Part shown: piece by piece, positions 21,594 to 31,644 of the stretch
How the letters are laid out: the number at the start of each line of letters is the position of its first letter
How positions within the stretch are numbered: the first letter of the stretch is position 1
Source: Deinococcus sp. QL22
Lineage (GTDB): Bacteria > Deinococcota > Deinococci > Deinococcales > Deinococcaceae
Assembly: GCF_023370075.1 (NCBI RefSeq)
Contig: NZ_CP097149.1
Coordinates: 1,820,001-1,884,000 of the forward strand
Reading direction: 5' to 3'
Length of the DNA stretch: 64,000 bases
The notes under the pieces: generated by a model
The model's database searches: none
Seen by the model: only the letters and a program-made list of their open reading frames with translations
What the model was told of the DNA's origin: nothing
Translations under genes and position numbers: made by a program

Positions 21594-24101
21594 TTACTCC
21601 CCGTCAGTCGGCATCTCGTTGAATACGCCCTCATCGGCGGGGAAGTCATTGAAAGAATCGTCGGGCAGGGGTTCGGGGTCTCCGGCGGGCACAGGCTCCG
21701 GCACCAGCGGCGTTTCGGTCACCGTGCCGACAGCATCGGGCTGAACGGGTTCGGGCGTCGGGGCAGGCTCCGGCTCACTGGGCAGCGGTTCGGGCTGGGT
21801 GGGTTGGGCAGGGACAGGCTCCGGCGTGACGATTTCACTGGGCACAGGCTCGGTCACCGCTTCTTCAGGTACAGGTTCAACAGGCACGGTGTTTACAGGC
21901 GCGGTGTCAATAGGCATAGCTTCTTCGGGCACAGCTTCCGGCACAGGCTCTACAGGCACGACCTCCTGCACAGGCTCTGGCTCGGTCACTTCCGGTTCGG
22001 TGGGCTGCTGCGCAGGCCGAGGTTGCGCTTCGGTCTGCACAGGGTCGCGGCTGCGGCGCGAGAAGAAGCCGCCTCTGCCCGCAGTGTCCTCGCCGTCGCG
22101 GGCCACCGGTTCTTCTTCGGCATTGCTGTCCAAGAAGGCCATATTCACCTGACGCACCACGCGGTAGGTGATGCCGCCCGGTTCGGCAAAGGTGGCGCTG
22201 GGTTTGCCTGCCAGCGCTCCCGCTACCGCTGCCTGCCAGATCGGGGTGGGAATCTCGCCGCTGTAGGCCCAGGACGGCAGCGGCCCACCCTCCTGCTTGC
22301 CCACCCACACGGCCCCGGCCACCGTAGGCGTCACGCCTGCAAACCACAGATCCTTAATCTCGTTGGTGGTTCCGGTTTTGCCGCCCACCTGCACGCCGGG
22401 AATGCGGGCACGCACCGCCAGCCCACCCTGCGAGGTGTCGAGGTCGTTGACCACGCCGCGCAGCATATCCAGCCCCAGCCACGCGGTTTGGGTGTCCCAG
22501 ACGCGCTTGGCAACCGGGGCGGGCCGGGTGTACAGCACCTTGTCGCGGGTGTCCTGCACGCGGCGCACCAGTGTGGGCGCGTAGTACAGGCCGCCGTTGG
22601 CAAAGCTAGCGTAGGCGGAGGCCAATTGCAGCGGGCTGGCTTCCAGCGTGCCGATGCTCAGGCTCAGGCCCGCGTTGGGCGGCGGCGTCAGGCCCAGTTC
22701 GCGCAGTTTGGCCTCAAATTCCTTGATGCCGACTGCCTGAGCCGTCCTAACGGTGGTCAGGTTCAGGCTGTGATCCAGCGAATAGCGCATGGTCACGTAA
22801 CGGCCCGTCCAGCGCCCGTCGTAGTTTTTGGGCTGATAGTCGCCGCGAATAGGCGCGTCCAGCACGGTATCGCTCTGTTTCCAGCCCCGTTGCAGGGCCA
22901 GCGTATACAGCAGCGGCTTCACCGAACTGCCCACCTGTCGCCGCGCCTGCGTCGCATTGTTCCAGTCGCTGGGGCGATCCCCAGTCAGTTTCTGGCCCAC
23001 CAGTGCCAGCACCTCGCCGTTTTTGGGGCTGACCAACGCAATGCCCAGCGTGGCCCCATCGGGCAAATCGGCATTCCGGCTGGCACGTTCGGCAGATTGC
23101 TGCGTCTGCAAGTCCATGCCGGTGTAAATCTTGCCGCCGCCGTACAAGGCTTTGCGGCCAATAATCGGTGTCAGTTCCTTTTCTACGGCCTGCAAATAGG
23201 CCAGATATTGGTAGCGGTTGCCCCCGCGTGCGGCTTCGGCCTCGTTCAGATTGGACTGCAGGCGGGCCGGATTTTCCAGCACGGCACTTCTCAGGCTGCC
23301 GTCGGTGTTCCAGCCTATTCGCCACCCCGCCGGATAAATTGGCGTGCGCCACGCGGCATCGGCCTGCGCCTGCGTAATCCGGGCGTCTTCCACCATGCGG
23401 CCCAGCAGGTCTTTCATCAGGGGCCGGAATGCCTGAAAGCTTTTGTAGCGGCGGTTGGGGGCCGGAATAATGGTCGCCAGATACACGCTTTCGGCCAGAT
23501 TCAGGTCGCTGGCTCCTTTGCGGAAGTAAGCCCGCGCCGCCGTTTCCGCGCCCACGATGTCGCTGCGGCCCCCGTCGCCCCAGTAAATGACGTTCAGGTA
23601 GGCGTTCAGAATCTGTTTTTTGTCGAAACTGCGCTCTAACTGGTAGGCCAGCACCGCTTCCTTAAATTTTCGCTCGGCGGTGCGGGCGCTGTTCAGGTCG
23701 GCCAGCAGCGTGTTTTTCACCACCTGCTGCGTAATGGAGCTGCCGCCCTCAAGGTCATTTTGCAGGACGCCCTTAATCAGCCCGCGCCCGATGCCGATGT
23801 AATCCACGCCGTTGTGCTTAAAAAAGCGGCGGTCTTCGCTGGTCACCACCGCGTCCTGCAACCAGGGACTGATCTGGTTCAGCTTGATCAGGTCGCGGTT
23901 TACGCCGCCCGAACTGCTCAGGCTGGGCGTCAGTGTGCCGATCAGGGCATTGTTGCGGTCATAGACCCGCGTCTGGCCGCTAAATTCCAGCACATCCAGA
24001 TCGGACACGTTGGGCAGGTCGCGGCCCCACGCGTACCACAGGCCGCCCGCCCCCGCCACACCCGCCAACAACAACACCCCAATGCCCGTGAAAAACCTCA
24101 T
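21594..24101 (-). CDS. Class A penicillin-binding protein (bifunctional PBP1A type)
   Basis: 835-residue membrane enzyme for peptidoglycan synthesis. A transmembrane anchor lies at 5-25. The GT51 glycosyltransferase has [12 protein letters not shown] (E89) and [12 protein letters not shown]; the transpeptidase has S392-x-x-K395, SLN at 445-447, and KTGTT near 590. Beyond about residue 660 comes a low-complexity tail dominated by Pro, Glu and Val (PEPVP-type units), unusual in length (about 170 residues) and likely periplasmic. TAGAGT seven bases before the ATG suggests a leaderless message. It converges with the YraN gene. Confidence 0.93.
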   Translation of the reverse strand: MRFFTGIGVLLLAGVAGAGGLWYAWGRDLPNVSDLDVLEFSGQTRVYDRNNALIGTLTPSLSSSGGVNRDLIKLNQISPWLQDAVVTSEDRRFFKHNGVDYIGIGRGLIKGVLQNDLEGGSSITQQVVKNTLLADLNSARTAERKFKEAVLAYQLERSFDKKQILNAYLNVIYWGDGGRSDIVGAETAARAYFRKGASDLNLAESVYLATIIPAPNRRYKSFQAFRPLMKDLLGRMVEDARITQAQADAAWRTPIYPAGWRIGWNTDGSLRSAVLENPARLQSNLNEAEAARGGNRYQYLAYLQAVEKELTPIIGRKALYGGGKIYTGMDLQTQQSAERASRNADLPDGATLGIALVSPKNGEVLALVGQKLTGDRPSDWNNATQARRQVGSSVKPLLYTLALQRGWKQSDTVLDAPIRGDYQPKNYDGRWTGRYVTMRYSLDHSLNLTTVRTAQAVGIKEFEAKLRELGLTPPPNAGLSLSIGTLEASPLQLASAYASFANGGLYYAPTLVRRVQDTRDKVLYTRPAPVAKRVWDTQTAWLGLDMLRGVVNDLDTSQGGLAVRARIPGVQVGGKTGTTNEIKDLWFAGVTPTVAGAVWVGKQEGGPLPSWAYSGEIPTPIWQAAVAGALAGKPSATFAEPGGITYRVVRQVNMAFLDSNAEEEPVARDGEDTAGRGGFFSRRSRDPVQTEAQPRPAQQPTEPEVTEPEPVQEVVPVEPVPEAVPEEAMPIDTAPVNTVPVEPVPEEAVTEPVPSEIVTPEPVPAQPTQPEPLPSEPEPAPTPEPVQPDAVGTVTETPLVPEPVPAGDPEPLPDDSFNDFPADEGVFNEMPTDGE

Positions 24102-24336
24102 CGGCTCAACTCTAGCGGGATTTGGTGAGTGCGCCGGGAAGCCGGGTCACGGTCACGGGCGGGGAGCGGGTGCATAGGGGCAGCTTAGGCGCTGGGCCGG
24201 GGCGGGGTCGTCCATCCTTTGCATGAGGCGGTTCAGGAGAAAAACTTCATTTCTCGGGTGCATTTTGCCCCTGCCAACGCGAATACAGCACAGGCCTGGA
24301 AACGCTGGCCTGACTCGGCTCGTCCAGCATCAGCCT

Positions 24337-24954
24337 ATGAAGCTCATCCGTTCTCTCTGGGGCCTAGCCCTGTTCGTTTCTCCGGTATTGTTCGGCACGG
24401 CGCAGGCGGTGGGCATAGAGGGCAAGGTCAGTAACGCGCCCGCTCTGGCCCGCGCTTTCGGCTCCGACAACGTGCGGATCTTGCTGACCAGTCTGGCTCA
24501 GGGCCGCATCGTGGGATTGGGAACGCTGGCGGGGAGCGGCTTTGAAATCCAGATTCCAGATTCCTTTAAACCCCCCGTGCAGCCCGCCGACTTTTGTCCT
24601 GGCGTTCGCAGCGTGCCCAGCGAGCCGCGCACCTACACCGCCGAAAGCCTGATGGTCTATCACGCGGGCCGAAACACCGCCGCGCTGATTACGCAGGCCG
24701 ATCATCCCACCGAACCTACCCGCCGCAGCCAGTGGATGTACAGCGATAGGGCCGCCACCATCAGCGGGCGCTGCACGGGCCTGAATACCAGCTACAACCT
24801 CACGCTCCGTAAGGGCTGGAACGCTGTGATGACGGTCAGCGAGCCGGGAAATTTCGTGATCCGCAATGCCACACCGGGGCTGCCGTACTGGGTGCAGAAC
24901 CCGCCGATAGCCGGAGCGCGGCAGGTGTTCCCAGCGGTGTTTGACGGGAAATAG
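24337..24954 (+). CDS. Secreted protein of unknown function
   Basis: 205 residues. It has a clear Sec signal peptide (MKLIRSLWGLALFVSPVLFG, cleavage after AQA). The mature part has only two cysteines (FCPGVRS and GRCTGLN), which may form a disulfide, and no recognised domain. The pattern of alternating short hydrophobic stretches suggests a beta-rich fold. It is divergent from the penicillin-binding protein gene, which may mean an envelope role, but this is only context. Confidence 0.7.
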   Translation: MKLIRSLWGLALFVSPVLFGTAQAVGIEGKVSNAPALARAFGSDNVRILLTSLAQGRIVGLGTLAGSGFEIQIPDSFKPPVQPADFCPGVRSVPSEPRTYTAESLMVYHAGRNTAALITQADHPTEPTRRSQWMYSDRAATISGRCTGLNTSYNLTLRKGWNAVMTVSEPGNFVIRNATPGLPYWVQNPPIAGARQVFPAVFDGK

Positions 24955-25034
24955 TTTGACGGGAAGTTTTGTGGGGAAGGGGAGTGCCTCTTTAGGCGGA
25001 CGCTCCATCTGCCGGAAGTAAGGATGCTGGGGCT

Positions 25035-25847
25035 GTGGCCCTTCCTGCACGCGCCCCAGCTCCTGCTCTCTCCCTGCTGCGCCGTGTACTGTGGCCTTTC
25101 GTGGGGCAAGAACTGGCAAGCTGCACCTTTGCGCTGAGCGTGGTTGCGCTCTTGGCCCTACCGCACCTGTTGCCGTTGGCGGCCTGGGGAATAGCCCGGT
25201 ACGACTTTGTGTTGCTGGGCTGCCTGCTGGTGCAAGGGCTGCTCCTGCTGACCCGCTTCGGAACAGGGCGGGAAGCGTGCGTCATCGCCTTGTTTCATCT
25301 GCTGGGCTTTGGCCTGGAGGTCTTCAAAACCGCGCACGGCAGCTGGTCTTATCCCGAAGAGGCGCTGAGCAAAGTGGCGGGCGTGCCGCTGTATGCCGGG
25401 TTCATGTATGCCAGCGTGGGAAGCTACATGGCGCAGGCGTGGCGGCGCTTTCACCTCACGCTGACCGGACTTCCCAGCTTGCGCCTTCAGGCGGCGTTGG
25501 CGGGCGGCGCGTATCTGAATTTCTTTACGCACCACTACGGCCCCGATCTGCGCTATGTCCTTACGGCCCTACTCCTGCTGGCCTACCGCCGCACCCGCGT
25601 TCGCTTCCTGGTTCAGAAGGTGCCCTTTACCTTGCCACTGCCGCTGGCCTTCGCACTCATCGGGCTGTTCGTCTACTTGGCCGAAAATGCCGCCACCGCG
25701 CTGGGTGCGTGGGTTTATCCGCATCAGGCGCAGGGCTGGCAGCCCGTTCACCTAGCCAAAGTTCTGTCGTGGACACTGCTGGTGGTGGTGGCCTTCCTGA
25801 TCGTGGCTGGGTTAAAAGCTTGGGAAGGGCGTCGGGAGCAGGTTTAA
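25035..25847 (+). CDS. DUF817 family integral membrane protein
   Basis: 270 residues with about seven or eight hydrophobic segments. The conserved polar motifs of the family are visible: GLEVFKTAHGSWSYPE, PLYAGFMYASVGSYM, NFFTHHYGPD and AENAATALGAWVYPHQ. The motifs lie at membrane edges and are rich in Tyr/Trp/His, but no activity is established. The start is a GTG; the frame has no nearby ATG. Confidence 0.85.
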   Translation: MALPARAPAPALSLLRRVLWPFVGQELASCTFALSVVALLALPHLLPLAAWGIARYDFVLLGCLLVQGLLLLTRFGTGREACVIALFHLLGFGLEVFKTAHGSWSYPEEALSKVAGVPLYAGFMYASVGSYMAQAWRRFHLTLTGLPSLRLQAALAGGAYLNFFTHHYGPDLRYVLTALLLLAYRRTRVRFLVQKVPFTLPLPLAFALIGLFVYLAENAATALGAWVYPHQAQGWQPVHLAKVLSWTLLVVVAFLIVAGLKAWEGRREQV

Positions 25848-25850
25848 GCC

Positions 25851-26678
<828 letters not shown>

Positions 26679-26730
26679 GGGGCCAAGCTAGCGCACAGGG
26701 CCGGGGCGGGGTCTTGGGGTTGGGTTTAGA

Positions 26731-27189
26731 TCAGAGTTCGCCAGTCTGCAAGCTTTCCAGCACGGCCCGCAGGTCGGCGGGAATGGGCACCGGCCGCCGC
26801 GTGTCCCGGTCTACGTACACATGCACAAAATGCCCCTGAGCGCAGGCCACCGCGTCCTCACCCTCTGCCTCGTCTGCGCGGAACACGGCCAACTCGTAAC
26901 GCACGCTGCTTTTGCCCAGAGTCGCCACGCGCACGCCTACATGCAGCAACTCTGGGAAGCTGGCGGGAGCAAAAAAAGTGCAGCCTGTTTCCACCACCAG
27001 CCCAATCGTGTCCCCCGCCTGGATGTCCAGCACGCCCCGCGCCAGCAGCAACGCATTCACCGCTGTATCGAAGTAGGCGTAGTAGGTGACGTTGTTGACG
27101 TGCCCGTACACATCGTTGTCGGCCCAGCGGGTAGGCGTGGGATGCAGGTACGAAAAGCTCTGGCGCGGCCACGGCTGGGGGCGGGTCAT
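26731..27189 (-). CDS. Acyl-CoA thioesterase, hotdog fold (YbgC/4HBT-like)
   Basis: 152 residues. The hotdog signature [26 protein letters not shown] carries the catalytic Asp; a long central helix and beta sheet follow. It hydrolyses acyl-CoA thioesters, probably of short or medium acids. An upstream in-frame ATG at 27231 lies inside a dispersed repeat. The ATG at 27189 has TACCCT six bases before it, the usual spacing here, so that start is preferred. It may be in one unit with the DUF72 gene (52-base gap). Confidence 0.88.
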   Translation of the reverse strand: MTRPQPWPRQSFSYLHPTPTRWADNDVYGHVNNVTYYAYFDTAVNALLLARGVLDIQAGDTIGLVVETGCTFFAPASFPELLHVGVRVATLGKSSVRYELAVFRADEAEGEDAVACAQGHFVHVYVDRDTRRPVPIPADLRAVLESLQTGEL

Positions 27190-27213
27190 GGGGGTAGGGT
27201 AACGCGTGGGCGG

Positions 27214-27310
27214 GACAATCGCTTCACTCATTCACCCCCTGCCCCCTCAAGAGAGAGGGGCGCTGCCCAGTAGCGGGATGGCTCGTAGAGCTGCGAAGCA
27301 GAGGAGGCAG
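27214..27310. repeat. Composite intergenic repeat (CT-rich family)
   Basis: ACAATCGCTTCACTCATTCACC with the following CCCCTCAAGAGAGAGGGG matches the copies at 54113-54173 and, reversed, at 55983-56042. GAGCTGCGAAGCAGAGGAGG (27290-27309) is the reverse complement of the CCTCTGCTTCGCAGCTCTGCG module near 12485. The modules occur together at three places, so this is a composite element. Confidence 0.65.
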
Positions 27311-27400
27311 TTCCGTAGCGAACCTGCCCCCAGCCGATGAATTCACTTTCATAGCCCAAGTCCAAGAACTCATGGTCTCACCCAGCAGTACCCTAACTCC

Positions 27401-28720
27401 ATGACCGATTCAACTGCTCTGTTCGTCGCCATCCAGACAGGCGATGTGGACACCGTGCGGGCCTTGGTGCAGGCGACTCCGGGCCTGTTGTCGGCGGCCA
27501 GCCCGATGGGGGTGTCGCCGCTGCTGTTTGCCACCTATTACCGGAAACCGGAGGTGGCGCGGGCACTGACCGGACTGCACGCGGAACTGGGCGGACCACC
27601 CCTGACCGTCTTCGAGGCCGCAGCTACAGGCGAAACCGCTTGTTTGCGGACGTTGCTGGACGCCGATGCTCCCCTTGTGAATGCCGTCAGCCCCGATGGA
27701 TTTACTCCGCTGGGGCTGGCGGCGTTTTTCGGACAAGAAGCGGTGGCTGCTGAACTGTTGGCACGCGGGGCCAACGTGAACGCGGTCAGCGCCAATGCCA
27801 TGCAGGTTCAGCCGCTGCATTCCGCTGTGGCGGGTAACCATACGGGATTGGCGCGGCTGCTCCTGTCTCACGGGGCCGATGTGAACGCCGTGCAGCAAGA
27901 CGGATTCACACCCTTGATGGCGGCAGCCCAACACGGCAACGCAGACTTGGTGGAAGACCTGCTGGCCGCCGGAGCCGATGCTGCCGCCCAAACCGACGAT
28001 GGACGCAGCGCCGCCAGCATCGCGCAGGAAGAGGGACATTCGGCGTTGGCCGCCTTCCTAAGCACCTTGTTGACGGGCCCATTTCTAAGCACTCCCCACG
28101 TCAAGCCACAAGAAACCCGGAATGCAGCGCCCGCCGCCGTGGGCAACACTACAGCTATGACCAATCCCAAGAGCGACCATGACGACCTGCAACCGCGCTC
28201 GGTAGACCATTCGGCTGGATCCGATAAACCAGTCGCGCATGAGGATGGCCGCCCCGCCGACCACCGCACTGGGTTTCAGACGCCTGATCCCAAAGACGAC
28301 CACCAGCCTTTTTACACGACCACGCCCGCCGACAGCCGCGTCAGTAGCGCTGACCACAGCACCTATGAACCGGTACACATGCAAGACCCACACGAAATTA
28401 CGGCGCAGTTTGACCACCTTGCCACCCGTGATCCCGCGCAGATGGAACACACCTTGCAAACCCCAGAGTTTGCCGGAGCGCAGTCGGTGGCAGGCCTGGG
28501 CGGCGAGTTGCTGGATACGGTGGCCCCCTCAGCAGGCCTCGGCATGAACAACACCGCGGCTTTGGCGGGCGATTCTCAACGCCGCAGCGCCGACCCCAAT
28601 CCCGGCTACACGCCCCCCAGCGAGCAAGGGCCGCCCCATGCCAGCGAACGCCCCGGCGACTTGCCGCAGGGCGTGACCGAGGAACTTCAGAATGAAGTGT
28701 CGGGGGATGACCGGAGATAA
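27401..28720 (+). CDS. Ankyrin-repeat protein with long disordered C-terminal tail
   Basis: 439 residues. Residues about 5-225 are ankyrin repeats (for example DGFTPLGLAAFFGQEAVA and DGFTPLMAAAQHGNADLV), a protein-interaction scaffold. After about 228 the composition changes to Asp, His, Pro and Thr (NPKSDHDDLQPRSVDHS and onward), apparently disordered, without a recognised domain. An internal ATG at the boundary would allow the tail to be a separate or formerly separate protein. TACCCT six bases before the ATG indicates a leaderless start. No signal peptide. Confidence 0.85.
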   Translation: MTDSTALFVAIQTGDVDTVRALVQATPGLLSAASPMGVSPLLFATYYRKPEVARALTGLHAELGGPPLTVFEAAATGETACLRTLLDADAPLVNAVSPDGFTPLGLAAFFGQEAVAAELLARGANVNAVSANAMQVQPLHSAVAGNHTGLARLLLSHGADVNAVQQDGFTPLMAAAQHGNADLVEDLLAAGADAAAQTDDGRSAASIAQEEGHSALAAFLSTLLTGPFLSTPHVKPQETRNAAPAAVGNTTAMTNPKSDHDDLQPRSVDHSAGSDKPVAHEDGRPADHRTGFQTPDPKDDHQPFYTTTPADSRVSSADHSTYEPVHMQDPHEITAQFDHLATRDPAQMEHTLQTPEFAGAQSVAGLGGELLDTVAPSAGLGMNNTAALAGDSQRRSADPNPGYTPPSEQGPPHASERPGDLPQGVTEELQNEVSGDDRR

Positions 28721-28737
28721 GGTTGATGTACAGAGAA

Positions 28738-28774
28738 GCCTGCGCCCCTGATGCTAGGGCGCAGGCGTTCTTTT
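28738..28774 (+). terminator. Rho-independent terminator after the ankyrin gene
   Basis: GCCTGCGCCC pairs with GGGCGCAGGC (10 bp, 9-base loop), followed by GTTCTTTT. It lies between convergent genes. Confidence 0.8.
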
Positions 28775-28785
28775 GAAGGACGGGT

Positions 28786-29130
28786 TTACAGCGCCAGCAC
28801 GTACACTTCCCCATCTTCCACCAGCGTCTTGTAAATCTGCACGGCCTTTACGGCAGGCAGGGTTTTGGCTTTGCCAGTCGCCAGTTCAAACTTCGCACCG
28901 TGCTTGGCGCAGGTGATTCGGCCCATGCTGACGTCGCCGCCCAGCAGCGGGAAATCTTTGTGGGTGCAGTTGTTGCGCAGGGCGTAATATTCGCCCTCAT
29001 AGCGCACCACGACCACATGGACGCCGCCTACCATCACCTCGGTCTGGCTGCCCTCGGGCAAGTTGGCGGTGGCGTCCACATGCACGCGCTCGGGTGGGGT
29101 GGCGGAGGGAGAGGAGGAAGACAGACTCAT
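28786..29130 (-). CDS. Rieske-type [2Fe-2S] ferredoxin
   Basis: 114 residues. Cluster ligands are seen in [11 protein letters not shown] (C, H) and [13 protein letters not shown] (C, H), the two Rieske boxes. It lacks a signal or membrane segment, so it is a soluble electron carrier of the NirD/BphF type. The start is fixed by overlap: its ATG shares bases with the stop codon of the upstream gene (ATGA), showing translational coupling with a nucleotidyltransferase-like protein. The redox partner is unknown. Confidence 0.92.
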   Translation of the reverse strand: MSLSSSSPSATPPERVHVDATANLPEGSQTEVMVGGVHVVVVRYEGEYYALRNNCTHKDFPLLGGDVSMGRITCAKHGAKFELATGKAKTLPAVKAVQIYKTLVEDGEVYVLAL

Positions 29131-30122
29131 GCCTGCGAGTGTAGCGGGGCGGGCTGTACCCGAATGCGAGTTTCGATCTCGGCGGGCGTAGCGGCGTCCA
29201 CCCACTCCCAAAAGTCTGGAGAGGCTGTGAACGCCTGCATGAACAGGCCCAAGGGTTTGCCCCTCAGTTCGGGGCGCAACCCCATGACGAGGCGTCCACT
29301 GAATTTGCTGCGCCGCACCCGGTCACGCCCGGCGGCCTGGGCTTCGGCCTGCAAAAAGGCCGCCAAACCCGACTGGGGGAGCAGGCTCAGCAACACCTCA
29401 AGCGGCTGAGGGGGTTCGCGCTCGGCGGGGGCCACCCAGCCTGCCGCTTTCAGATAGTCCGCAAAACGTTGCAGGCCGGGGCGCTCCAGAATGCGCCGCC
29501 CAAAATCCCCTTCCGGCGACAGGTAGGGGCGGGCGCTGAAGCGGGACGCACCCGCCGCCCACTCAAACATGGCGGCCTCGTTTGCAAATCCAGTGTGCCA
29601 GTGCGTGGCGTCCAGTCCGGCAGCCCGCAGCACGTCGTCAATGTTCAGGCTCACGGCGAAAGTGCGGAGGTAATGTGTTTCATCGGGGCGGCGGTACACG
29701 TACAGCAGCCCACTTTCGCCCCATTTCAGCCCCAGTGGGCGCATCATTCGGCCCAGAATATTGCCCAGATCGCCCCAACTCATAAACTCGAACCTTGTGC
29801 ACAGTTCGGCGGGCGGTGTCGCCATCAGATCCACCTGGAATCCGCCGAAATCATGCGATTCGATGCCCTGCACGCGGCGTGTTTGCCTGATGCCCAGGCG
29901 TGCGCGGAACTCGGCCAAACAGGGGGCGGTCAGGGCGTCCTGGCTGACCAGCACATCCAAATCTCCAAAATCAGGCTTGTCGGCGTGGACGTGCGGAATA
30001 AACCACTGCGGGCCAGCAGATGTACCGGGCAAAAGCTGGTGCAGCACGGCCCGCACCTGTCTTTCTCTGCGCAGGTATTCGGCACGCGGCAGGCGCGGAA
30101 AGTGAAAGAGGTGGCCGCCCAT
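29127..30122 (-). CDS. Nucleotidyltransferase-like protein (pol-beta fold signature)
   Basis: 331 residues, not a well-known family. The segment [14 protein letters not shown] (about 48-61), followed 35 residues later by FGGFQVDLM, has the D-x-D plus third acid spacing of minimal nucleotidyltransferases. The remaining 220 residues are helical and unassigned (a [16 protein letters not shown] segment is notable). It could modify an RNA, a nucleotide or a small molecule; no substrate is suggested. TAGACT six bases before the ATG suggests a leaderless start. It overlaps the Rieske gene by 4 bases. Confidence 0.65.
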   Translation of the reverse strand: MGGHLFHFPRLPRAEYLRRERQVRAVLHQLLPGTSAGPQWFIPHVHADKPDFGDLDVLVSQDALTAPCLAEFRARLGIRQTRRVQGIESHDFGGFQVDLMATPPAELCTRFEFMSWGDLGNILGRMMRPLGLKWGESGLLYVYRRPDETHYLRTFAVSLNIDDVLRAAGLDATHWHTGFANEAAMFEWAAGASRFSARPYLSPEGDFGRRILERPGLQRFADYLKAAGWVAPAEREPPQPLEVLLSLLPQSGLAAFLQAEAQAAGRDRVRRSKFSGRLVMGLRPELRGKPLGLFMQAFTASPDFWEWVDAATPAEIETRIRVQPAPLHSQA

Positions 30123-30169
30123 GACGGCAGTCTAGAGAGTGCAGAGGGAAAGAGAATGCCCTGTTTGGC

Positions 30170-31036
30170 CTACTTCTGCGCCACTTCCCGCACAGTGAGG
30201 CGGTTGCCCCACGGATCATGCAGGGTCAGTGAGTCGCCGCTGTCCTGTACGCCGTCCTGCCCGCTCAGGTGGGTTCGCAGGCCGCTCAGGTCAGGCGTCA
30301 GAATCTCTACGCCGCCCAGTCCGGCAGCGGGCGTGCTGGGCGCACCTTGCCCGCGTGAATGCCACTCGTTCAGGCCGATGTGGTGGTGGTATCCGCCCCA
30401 GGACAGGAAGGCCGCGCTGCCCATATCGGCCACCACGTCCAGCCCCAAGGTGTGGGCATAAAACTGGGCCGCCTGCGCCGCGCTGCCCACCTTCAAATGC
30501 ACATGCCCGACAGCAGTTCCGGCGGGCGCGCCGTCAAACACCGTGTCTCCGGCGGCGGCCAGCAGGTCTTCTACGTCCACGGCTTTGGTGTCCATCTGCA
30601 CCTGCCCGTCTTGCCACGTCCACGCGTCGCGGTTGCGGTCTCGGTAGACCTCTATCCCGTTGCCTTCGGGATCGTTCAGGTAAATGGCCTCGCTGACCAG
30701 ATGATCGCCCGTGCCGAGGCGCAGGCCCGATCCAGATGCGTTCAGCCCCGCCGCGTGCCGCAGCCAACGCCCCAGATCGGCGCGAGTGGGAAGCAAAAAC
30801 GCCGTGTGGTACAGGCCAGGGCGAGATACGGGTGCGAGCGGCAAGCTGGGGTCGCCTTCCAGATGCAGCAGTGGCGTGCCGTGTGCGCCGAGCGTCACCT
30901 GGTTCTGGCTTTCAGCGAGGCGCGTGAGGCCAAGGAGCGTGCTGTAGAACTCGGTCAGGCCGGGCAAATCGCGCACCCGCAGCGTCACGGCTCCGGTGTG
31001 GGTTTGGGGCGGCAAGATGGAGAAAGAGGCAATCAT
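30170..31036 (-). CDS. VOC family protein, two-domain (CatE/ring-cleavage-like)
   Basis: 288 residues with two vicinal-oxygen-chelate modules (about 12-130 and 165-285). Candidate metal ligands are in [19 protein letters not shown] and [23 protein letters not shown] is typical of CatE-like proteins. By family it may act on catechol or hydroquinone compounds, but this is not shown. AAGGAGG precedes the ATG, and the start overlaps the stop of the upstream small gene, so the two are coupled. Confidence 0.88.
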   Translation of the reverse strand: MIASFSILPPQTHTGAVTLRVRDLPGLTEFYSTLLGLTRLAESQNQVTLGAHGTPLLHLEGDPSLPLAPVSRPGLYHTAFLLPTRADLGRWLRHAAGLNASGSGLRLGTGDHLVSEAIYLNDPEGNGIEVYRDRNRDAWTWQDGQVQMDTKAVDVEDLLAAAGDTVFDGAPAGTAVGHVHLKVGSAAQAAQFYAHTLGLDVVADMGSAAFLSWGGYHHHIGLNEWHSRGQGAPSTPAAGLGGVEILTPDLSGLRTHLSGQDGVQDSGDSLTLHDPWGNRLTVREVAQK

Positions 31037-31425
31037 ACTTCAGCATCCTCCTTATGCTTTATAAAGTCAACCGATTTGATATTTATGTTTGCTCTGATCC
31101 TGAGAAGCAAGAAGGCTGGCCCTGCCTGTCCCGGTGCGCCCAAACCCGCGTAAGGCGCGTCGGCGAAAGCAATCACGTCTGGCACGCTTTCCCTGCCCGT
31201 TTCACGCTGCTGGGCCAACGCCTGCACCTCGGCAAAAAACAGATTAGGAATGCCGCGCCTGCACACTCTGACCGTATGTGGCCCCCGCGCCGTATCGAGC
31301 GCAAAGACTTCGCATCCGCTTTCCTCTCCGGCATACCGCGCTGCCAGAATGCCCGTGCCCATCTGCATTTCCAGCAGCGGTTTGAGGGTTCCGGGCAGGG
31401 TCGGAATACGGGAGGACTGGGGCAT
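31033..31425 (-). CDS. Hypothetical protein, 130 residues
   Basis: No family is recognised. The first 105 residues have normal high-GC codon use. The last 18 (about from NINIKSVDF) are encoded by a strikingly AT-rich stretch (about 31048-31105) that also contains a dyad and the ribosome binding site of the VOC gene. The stop overlaps the VOC start. It may therefore be a gene whose 3' end was replaced by, or evolved with, the VOC control region. A CAGGAT lies before the ATG. Confidence 0.55.
   Translation of the reverse strand: MPQSSRIPTLPGTLKPLLEMQMGTGILAARYAGEESGCEVFALDTARGPHTVRVCRRGIPNLFFAEVQALAQQRETGRESVPDVIAFADAPYAGLGAPGQAGPAFLLLRIRANINIKSVDFIKHKEDAEV
31065..31090. promoter_or_regulatory. 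AT-rich imperfect dyad before the VOC gene
   Basis: ATAAAGTCAA at the left and TTTGATATTTAT at the right form an imperfect inverted repeat around CCGA, some 30 bases from the VOC start. It could be an operator or a promoter; no regulator gene is adjacent. Confidence 0.35.
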
Positions 31426-31644
31426 AGATCATCCTGACAGATGAAACGTGAAGGCAAGAAAAAAGTGGAGTTTTCCTCCCCTTGAGGGGGGCATTGCGTC
31501 AGCAATGGGGGGTTCACCTTCCAACCCACCGCTTCCACCCAAAGGAGGATGAGTGCTATACGGCTTTTGAGGTATCAACTCAGATAAGCCCTTTACTCCT
31601 CAACCTATTCCTACTGTCCCACCGCTTGACCGGAGGTTTTTCCT

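Noticed and set aside
21804..23639. 611-codon plus-strand frame opposite the penicillin-binding protein gene
   Set aside because: The true gene on the minus strand has all catalytic motifs; this frame only mirrors them and has low-complexity composition.
27190..27231. N-terminal extension of the thioesterase to an ATG at 27231
   Set aside because: The extension lies in a dispersed repeat; TACCCT six bases before 27189 and the start of homology support the shorter form.
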